Shown here one piece after another: positions 52,601 to 61,600 of a DNA stretch of 64,000 bases. The stretch lies in the NCBI RefSeq assembly GCF_031877795.1, contig NC_133940.1, positions 11,161,985-11,225,984 of the forward strand, given 5' to 3'. The position numbers and the translations under genes are program-made. The stretch comes from Strix aluco (lineage: Eukaryota; Chordata; Aves; Strigiformes; Strigidae). Positions within the stretch are counted from its first letter, which is position 1; each line of letters opens with the position of its first letter. The notes beneath the pieces were generated by a model. That model was not told where the DNA came from. It ran no database searches and saw nothing but the letters and a program-made list of their open reading frames with translations.

Positions 52601-55600
52601 CTGCATTCCATGCAGCAATCCTATGTGAGTATTTACACGGATTACATACTTGCCAGAAAATGCTCTGGAGAGTGTCTGATTCTAGCTTGAGACTGTAAGC
52701 AGACACTCTGCTTTAAATTTCTGTCAGCTAAGGCATTGGTTACTGCTGTGGTGCATATTTGGATATGTATTATCAGACTGTGACAGAAAAGATTACAAGG
52801 ATAAAGTTTAGGACTAATATTTTTTTAAGCAAAATTCAACTAAATCCTGTCATGACGTGTGTGTCATCTGTCCGTGTCCCCACCCCAGCTCCAGAAAGCT
52901 CTAGATCTAGAAAGGCCCCAGATCTACAAAGGCTCTAGATGTCTTCAGAAAGGCTCTCGACATCTCTACCGAAGTTCTAAATTTCTGGATCTCAGGCTCT
53001 TTGTAATTTCTAGATTTAGAAAGCAACAGGAATCTCTAGACAGTTCTAGATCTAGAAAAGTCCTCTTTTAAAACGTCTTTTCTTTATTCCTTCAAACCAA
53101 ATCCAGAAAGACTGAAGCAAATAGCGTAAGTTATAAATCCTTCTGGCTGGATGACAGCATACAAAAATCATTTCACAATGAAGTTAGTTCCTTACGAATA
53201 GGCTACTTATACCAAGTTTCAACCACCTGACCTCTCCTGATTCCCCAGATTTTTGGCATACCTTTCACAAGCCACCCAACACACTTACAGTTCATGGGAG
53301 TAACAGCAAAAACTACATTGGTTTTGTTGTCACTATTAATATGGACACAAAAATATTACTCTGAACTGGCAAGAAAAATAGATGAAAAAAGAAATCCATA
53401 CTGATGGAGGACCTAAAGGGTTTTACAGCATACCATGACTTTCCCCAGTTCTCACCAGAGACAGCGACACGCTGTTCAGTTTCCCTTTTTGCTTTGAGCA
53501 GTTGATTGAGTGGCTATTGAGTGATGTTCAGACATTTATGATTTTCCTGCAATGTGACCTACATTGCTAAACTTCATAAATTTATTCTCCAAGGCAGTGT
53601 ATCATTTTGCATGCCATACCCATCCCAAAGGAACCTATCAGCAGGAGATGAGGCCCAGTTTGTAAAAGCTGAATGCCCTTCAGACATTTTTAGCTAATTT
53701 GTTTGTAAATGTGAGTGTTGTTGTTGGAGTAACATACTGCATAAAATGGTGCTCTCTATCATTCTGTTTGCGTCTCTCTGTGGCCTAAACTTCATAATGC
53801 ACAGCTATAAATGTAACCTCTCTATGGCACGCTACAAATGGATACAACCAATTTCTGTCTTGACATTTGCATTTTTTTTTTCCTCCACTGACACAGTGTC
53901 TTTTCCTTTTTTTTTTTTTTTTTTCCCTTGGCACAAACAAGAGTAGAAAAGACGCTGAAGCAAACATGGTATCATGCAGAGGAGAAATCAGGCATTCTTA
54001 GCTGTCATTGCCCAGGCTGCAGCGTTACTTTCTGTGGATGTCACAGCTTACTTTCATTTGACTTCAGCAGCTTATAAGCATAACTCAAGGCAACCTTAGT
54101 CCTAATAATAATACTGGAGATATCCCTAATACCTCCAAAGCAACACTTCTTGGTACTAAAACCTTTTCAGTCTTTGTTTATAACCAGCTTTGAGACCCAA
54201 GAAGTACCCAGACAGCAAGGGAACAACACCCTCTGGAGTTCCCTCCTGCTGACATGCTTCAAAGTCCTGCCCTTTGTAAGCTGTTATTATTACAGTGTTG
54301 TTTTGACAGGATGTGCAGACTTTCAGGTTCCCCTTAGCACCTGGAGCAATTTGCAAGCCAGAAGTATCGCTGTGCTGATTTTTTTGACCCCCCTTCCGCT
54401 GGTTATTGCGGGGCAATGCTTTCAGTCATGCAACCATACCCACACTTTCTTTTACAGCTTTCAAATGCAGCAGTTGGCAGCTATGTAAACTTTCATATGA
54501 CCTGATGGTAGAATTAAATGCCTATATCACTTCTTTCACTCACACGTGTTTTATGCCTTTATTTCTGTAAGCTTTCCCCTGATCTGTGCTGTCATGAAGA
54601 CAGCCCAGGGGTCCAAGGACCAGTTCTCTCTCCTCTAAGATGTAGGAAAATCTTCCTCTGACCTAGTCAATGCAACAATTTCTATCCCAGCAGTGTGCAA
54701 CATCTCTGCAGGATGGACACCATCAGCTCTGGTGACTGCTGGCCTCAAACTTGCCCAGTACTGAAATTCCAGATTTGTGCCAGCCCATTTGGTCTCCCTC
54801 CCCCTAATGCTGTGCAACATTTCAAATGTCCAAACCAAAACACACTGGGCAATGTGAAAGGCTTGGAATAGAGGCAGTAAAGACAGCTCCACGTAAAGTT
54901 CAATTATTATTGTTAGTCACTTTATAACACACAAAACCTGTTATATCTGTGTAAGGTCCTTTACCCCACAGATGTGTGAAGGATTGGTGGTGAGAGGAGG
55001 AGAGCAACATACACACAGTACCAGCCCTGACAATCTTTAAAAAAATGGCTAATGCAGGAGTTGCCTCCATCAAAACAGGTATTTCTTAAATCACAGACAG
55101 GCCTTGTTATCAGTGGATATGGATGAACAACTGGATTAAAAGAAAAGGAGGGGCATTGTTCGGCCTGCCTCTGCATGGTCCCATCAACATGTACATTCCT
55201 TTCTCAGCTGACCTTCTTGGGGCTTGGACTGCAGGACATCAGGGAACAGCTTTCACTATCCAATTACTTATGGTAGCTCTGCAGTATATGTAGAAACCAC
55301 ATATACATATATGTATATAGACATAGTTATATATGTGCATATATAGGTACATATCATGTATATATATATTCTTCATGCTTACGTTTTGTCCACTATGTCT
55401 CCTCAACAGATGAAAAAAGTCAAATGTAGTAACCGATATATCTCAACCCATTGCAGACTCCCACCAGTCTGGCAAAGCTGCGCTAAACATTTTCAGCAGC
55501 ATAATTCAGCCCAGCAGATACAAGGCCTCTGCCACAAATAACTCATCAACTAGACTCCATCGTACTGAAACCATATTTAAATGAGAGAGATAATCAAAGG

Positions 55601-58600
55601 CTACCTGAGCTTAAGGAATAAAAACTGAAGCAATCAGGTAAGTTGGTTGCTTGGGAAAGACTGACAGGAGTCTCAAAACGAGCCAGGTTTCTCAGCTGGG
55701 AGCCCATTCCCCAGAGAGCTAAAAGAGGGTCAGGTGTTTGAGGAGCTGGGCAAGTGTGCAAGGACGGTGGGTGAGCTGGAGGAAGCCTGGGGGTGGCAAG
55801 GCAGCATGGATGAGTTGGAGTTGCTGGGTGGATGTGTACGGGAGCTTTGTGTACATGCAGGCAGCATTTGGTGAGCGTGGAGGCTTCCATTCGTCAGGCA
55901 GGTGTATCTGAGAGCCCCTAGGCACAGGGCTGAGCTGCTACCTTCTTGCCAGCCATCTAATTCTTACAGAAGTTTCTTCCTTCTTGCAATTTCTCATTAG
56001 AAACAAATGATTAAAAAACCAATTTAAATCTGGCTCTGTATAGCAAAAAGTAAGAGAAAAGTCATGAGTGCGGGTCTGTCAGGTCTTCTTCACTTCACCA
56101 TCAAGTGTCTAACACTCCCTGCCTCAACAATCAAAGAAAAGGATGCAATTGCTGGAAGAGTTGATTAAAATGTACATAGTCTTTTACTCAGTAGTAATGC
56201 ATTATTTATGGCAGATAATTGAAATAAATTGCTGTTTTGCAGGTAACCAATACAAAAAGAACATTTGGGCTTTAAGGAAGAAATTTCAGTGTGACTTCAT
56301 CACACGCTATCTCACTTCTATGACTAGCATTTTAAATTCAGTGATAGAATAATTTGATTAGAATATAAATTAGCTGTGGTGAAACCATCCTGCTTTCTGT
56401 TTGATATTCTAAAATTCACATTATACACCTACAAGTTCGATTCATGAGCTCTCACAGACTTTTCCACCTGAGGTCCTAATCCTATGAGCCTCTTTTCTCT
56501 CAGTTCCTGTTAAAGAGAGGCTACTTAACCTCTCCTCTACCCCTGAGAAAAGATTATTTTATCTTCTACCTGAAGATCCTTTTTTATCAGCTTGGTTTTG
56601 CTTCAAAGTATGGATACTAGTGACTGCTTGTTCCTGCATATGCTATTACGGCTGGAATTATTTTGTATAAACTTATGGTTTCCAAAGACTAACACTTAAA
56701 TAATTGGGGGGGGGGCCTCATTTTTTGAAAAGGTTTGAAAATGTCTTGGTAAAATCTCTGTCCACTACCTGTTTTGGTCTAATTTTCAGAAGCACATACA
56801 TTCTCTTAGGGATGCTACACACTTGCCACTCACTACCCTTTCAATTAAGCTTGGAAAAGCACCCAGTGAGAAGCCTCGGTTCCACTGAAGTCAGTGGCAA
56901 AACAGTTGCTGATTTTGCTGGGGCCATGACTTCCACTCTAGATAGTTTCTCTGGTACTCTAGCAAAGCCAGAGAAGAACTTGAAATTAAGCAGCAGAGTA
57001 AAAAGAACCAGAGAATAAAATGACTTTATACTGGAAAAAAATAACAGCTTTTCTGGGCTCCTTCATGCAGCAAAAATTAGAAAACAAAAAATCTTTTCTG
57101 AAAAGAAAAAACCTCTGAAAGTCTTCTGTAAGGCAAGACCACAAATAAAAATTAAAGGGCCTATAAATTGTAATTTCTGCTTTGTGTGCTTTTTGTTTAG
57201 CAGTTTCACGAATCCACATAAAACATGTTCTGTGAAGCACTGAAAAACACAGTTCAGCGATTTGGCATATCTATGATGCATTAATTACACATAACTAGAA
57301 CAATGTATCAAAAGCCTCACGCATGTAGACGACTAAAAGTAAATCAAGAGCAGGGGTAGTTTTGCAATACTTTGCTACAGTGAAAACAAAGTTTTTCCTT
57401 TTTGATGGCATGTAGCTCTCTAACACAATTAGAATATTATGCATCTAGTGTTAAAAAAAGCCAATGAGAAAGTGTTTTGTGCTTTCTGCTTTTACAAGAA
57501 TGCAGTATATACTATCGAGTAAGTAGAGAAACACCTAAAGGGACAGTGTGGCTTCCCCTGACCTGCAATACTAATTAGTTAATTGGTTCCATGTAATCCT
57601 GCAGTTGCTTTGTGATATCCTACTCTCAACCTGGCTTAAAAGTACCTCAGCCTAGAATCAATTTAGTTTTTATGCTAGCAGCTCGCTTCCCCTGTTTCTC
57701 ACCCGTTCATCAGATCATAGTTTTGTCTTTCACATTTTCCTTTCCTTTCTCCAAACGTAGACAGTGAAAGTTCTGTTCAGGCTGCGCTTGCTCCGATGAG
57801 CAGACCCTCACTGCTGCTTTCAAGTGAGGTCACCATGTCCTGGGAGCTTTTTGTTCTGCTCAAAAGGCTTCCGCAATGCCACTGAAGCATATTGTGCCTG
57901 TGCAGATGCTGGTGGGGAGCGCCTGCAGCACTTTTGACTGTGGAGCAATGTCAGCGTTTGCATTTTTGAGATATATACTACATTTTCAAGCAATTTCTCT
58001 CATCTTTACTCCTTACCAGTATTCTGTCTCTCACTTCACTATTTCAAGTAGGTCATCAACAGCATTACTTACTGCTCTCTCCCCTCTCCTCCATCATTCA
58101 AAGAAGGCTGTTCAGGACGTGGCATTCTTGCCACGTGTGGGTCGCCTTTAAACCCTGTTCTAGAAACCTGCCTTTTAATTTGACCTATGCAAGCAAATTG
58201 CCTACGTAAGTAACACTGTCACATTTTTATAAGGGAGCAAAACATTTTGCAGTGTCACTGAAGTTTATGTGAAGCAACACAATATAGATGGTTCCCTCAC
58301 ATGGAGAACTGCTGAACAAAGGCTGATGAAGTGCAAATGTCAAGAAAAACTCTTCAAACCAGACCTTTCATTTTGGAACACAGCAGTGACAGTTATTAAC
58401 ACCATCAATCAGGCCGGCGCTATTACTCTGGCACAGACTCATGCCTAGTGGGACTGACATCAGCAGGAGAACAAGGCCATGGTTACAGACTAAGAGAAAG
58501 CTCTTGGGATTCATTTTCTGTTGCCTTGTAAATGTTTGGTCTCCATATTTGCAGCAACTGTGCTCAAGATTGGTTTGAACAGTTCCCAAATACTGCCTGC

Positions 58601-61600
58601 TACCACTTGCACAGATATAAATGACTTGAGGTTCAGAGTGGTGGAAATTCAGCCCACATATTTCTCATGGGAGGAAAGATACAGGATGAAGTTGCAAGAT
58701 GGTAGAAATATCTGCTAATTCTCTCCTCAGCTTTCACCACAGCTATGGAGGCAGAAGAGCAGTGAAGCTTATCACTCAAGCTGAGCTGAAGTGTTTTTAC
58801 TTTCACACAAAACCTCCCACAACGTCAATATAACTTCTATGAACACTGGATCTAATGAAGTCTGGTTTCCTAAGGACTTCCGTCTCATAGCTCACTGACT
58901 TGGGAGTTTAATAAGACCCAAGCACCAAATGAAGCTTTTCTTGTGAATGAGGCATTTATTAGATCCTGAGTGGAATCTCTGGAGTTTAATAAAAGAAAGC
59001 TCATGCTGCAATATTTCCTTTTGAAAGGGCACTTTAGGTCTCTCTCCTCCAACTGGATTAATATTTTTTATGGAATGTGTAGGAATTTATTTGCTGTGAA
59101 GGCTGGTGTTCCTTTCCAAATTTCTTTGAAATTGGCCTAAGATTTTGATTTACTGTGAGGAAAAGAATACTGACAGACAGACAGACATACCCACACAGTG
59201 TGCTCTCATTTGATATCAATAACCAGGCTAAAAAATTTCTGTATACCCTGGGGATGCAGCAAACACTAAGAGAGTGTGCACATTTGAGAAAAAGAGCAAC
59301 CTAGAGATGCCTCTGATCTACACCAGTATCAAGCCCAAATTCATCAGGCAGTGAAACAGAATGATGATCCCCTCTCTTCTCCTTCTTTCACTCTCCATCC
59401 CTTCTCTTAGCACTCCTGTTGCGGCTTGTGGCCAGGAGGCCCTGCCACAGGTCCTACTGTGGGGTGGTCCCCCCAGCCAGCCCACTGCTGATGCAAGTTT
59501 GGAGAGCAGTTAGCAGTGCAGCAATTCGAGGAGTCAGTAGGAATATTTTAGATCAAAGCTTATGTCCCTGATTTAGAGTACCTACAACAGTCTTCCTATC
59601 CAGAGGGTATGGGGAAGGTAGGAGCTGTAGCAGGTAATTCTGTTCTCTCCAGCTGGGCTTCAATTTGACAGAAGGAGATATTCAGTAGACTGTACAGCTG
59701 GGAGATCAGTTAGCTCAACCCATGGGGGCTTCCATGCTTAGATGCAAACGTGTAAGGTTCAACATGGGTTTAGTATTCATTTAATTAGCCTACAACAAAA
59801 CAGCTTCCAAAGAACAAGTGAAGAATGGGAGACAGACCTAGAAGAACCCAAGGACCAAGCAGCAGGCGCACTCAAAGTCTGGCATTCAGATTCTGGGTGC
59901 TGTAGGTTAGTGAGATGAATATTAAAAATCACAGAACAAATGAAGACCAACACTACCTTTTGATATTCTTGAAAAATGTTTTGGCTTTAAAATTTAGCTC
60001 CCGTTCATGTTCTAGTATTCAGGGTTTCAGAGGCAGCATTTTCAAAACATATGACCAGCTCTATCAGAATGAAAGATACTGGAATAACTGATCTTAATGT
60101 AGATGTCTGCTAAAACCCTGGCACCAGTGGTGAGTGTTGAGTATATACACATATATATTCATAAACCTAGCTCTGAAGAGCCATTTCTTTACATTTTATC
60201 CTTATTAAATAATTTAAGAACACTGAAGTCATCTGTGCTGAGAATAAAAGTCATCCAAGTTTTGTACTTGCTGACAAAGTACTGAGAACGCTGGCATACC
60301 ATATAAACACCTCAACCAAATGTCCTTTTCCTTCTAAATTCAGATTAACATCCTCACAGTGAAGTATGAGATCAAAGTAATTAGCCAGAGCTTGGTGGTT
60401 TATTTGCCACAACATATAATCATTTCAACCCCAGATGTCCTTCCCTCCGCCCGTTATGAATGCAGAATACCATGGTTAAGAATGAGAAGGTGGTGAGCAA
60501 CAAACACAGAATGATTAAGAAGAAGTGTTTCCATCAAAACTGATATTGGAATAAATGATTAAACCCTTTTATAATCAACTCATTTATTAAAATGAATGCC
60601 TTAAAGTGAAAGCTTGTCATTTCTGGTAGTTTTCGCAATGGGCAGTTACTCTATATGTTTACTTCAAGAGTACATTTCTGTACTTCGGTAAATCAAGAAA
60701 TACTGATTTTGAGCAAGTCGTTGATTTTATTGTCAGAACAAATTTAGCTTTGAGAATTGATTTTATTAACTTATTTCATAAGTCCCTCTAAACACACAGT
60801 TTGTGAGCAACTCACATTCTCTTGATGTGAAAGCCATTTGTAATTTAGCCAAAAACCAATTTAAGTGGAGAAGGGCCAAATTCATTTTTCATTTATGTTT
60901 ATGCCATTCTGGAATAAACTCAGCAGTCTTGCAAGGATATACAATTGTTTCTGACTAAGTGAAAATATCATTCCCTTATTTCCATTGATACAATTTCAGA
61001 TTAACATGCTTGACTTCAAGGGGATGTGATTATTTCATAGGGTTTTCTGGTTATCAGCAACAATTTTGGAAGAAGACTATTGAGCAGATTTGATACAGTT
61101 ACTTTTCAGAACATGCATTCTCGGCATTTATTTCATATCTGTGTTTTACTGCATATGTGAAAAACCTCAAAAGTATGGATTTTGTGAAAAACTTCAATAA
61201 GTAGGTTCACTTAACCCCCCCCCCACAAACAAATCCTCCAAACAAGAATGCTTCCAAAAGCTGTATGTGCATTTGTACTGCAGATTGTCAACAATGTGAC
61301 TTCACCTATTGGTGACAGAAAATTATACAGTAAGTATTACTATACTTAGACTTAGAAAATGAGACTGGTGACTTTTTAGGGACAGTTTAATATGCCACCA
61401 TTTATTATGTTGTTTAGAATATTTACTGGCATGCATTCACAATTTATCTGAAGATTCTCTCAATCTCTGTGGAAAAGATCATATCTTGATTTCCCAGAAT
61501 GTTGATACATTTGCAAAATTTTGAGAAATGTGCAGCAATAATTTCCTGTAGGTGCTGCAGCATGGAAGCGCCTGGATTGTTCATGGAAAAAGAAAGTTTA

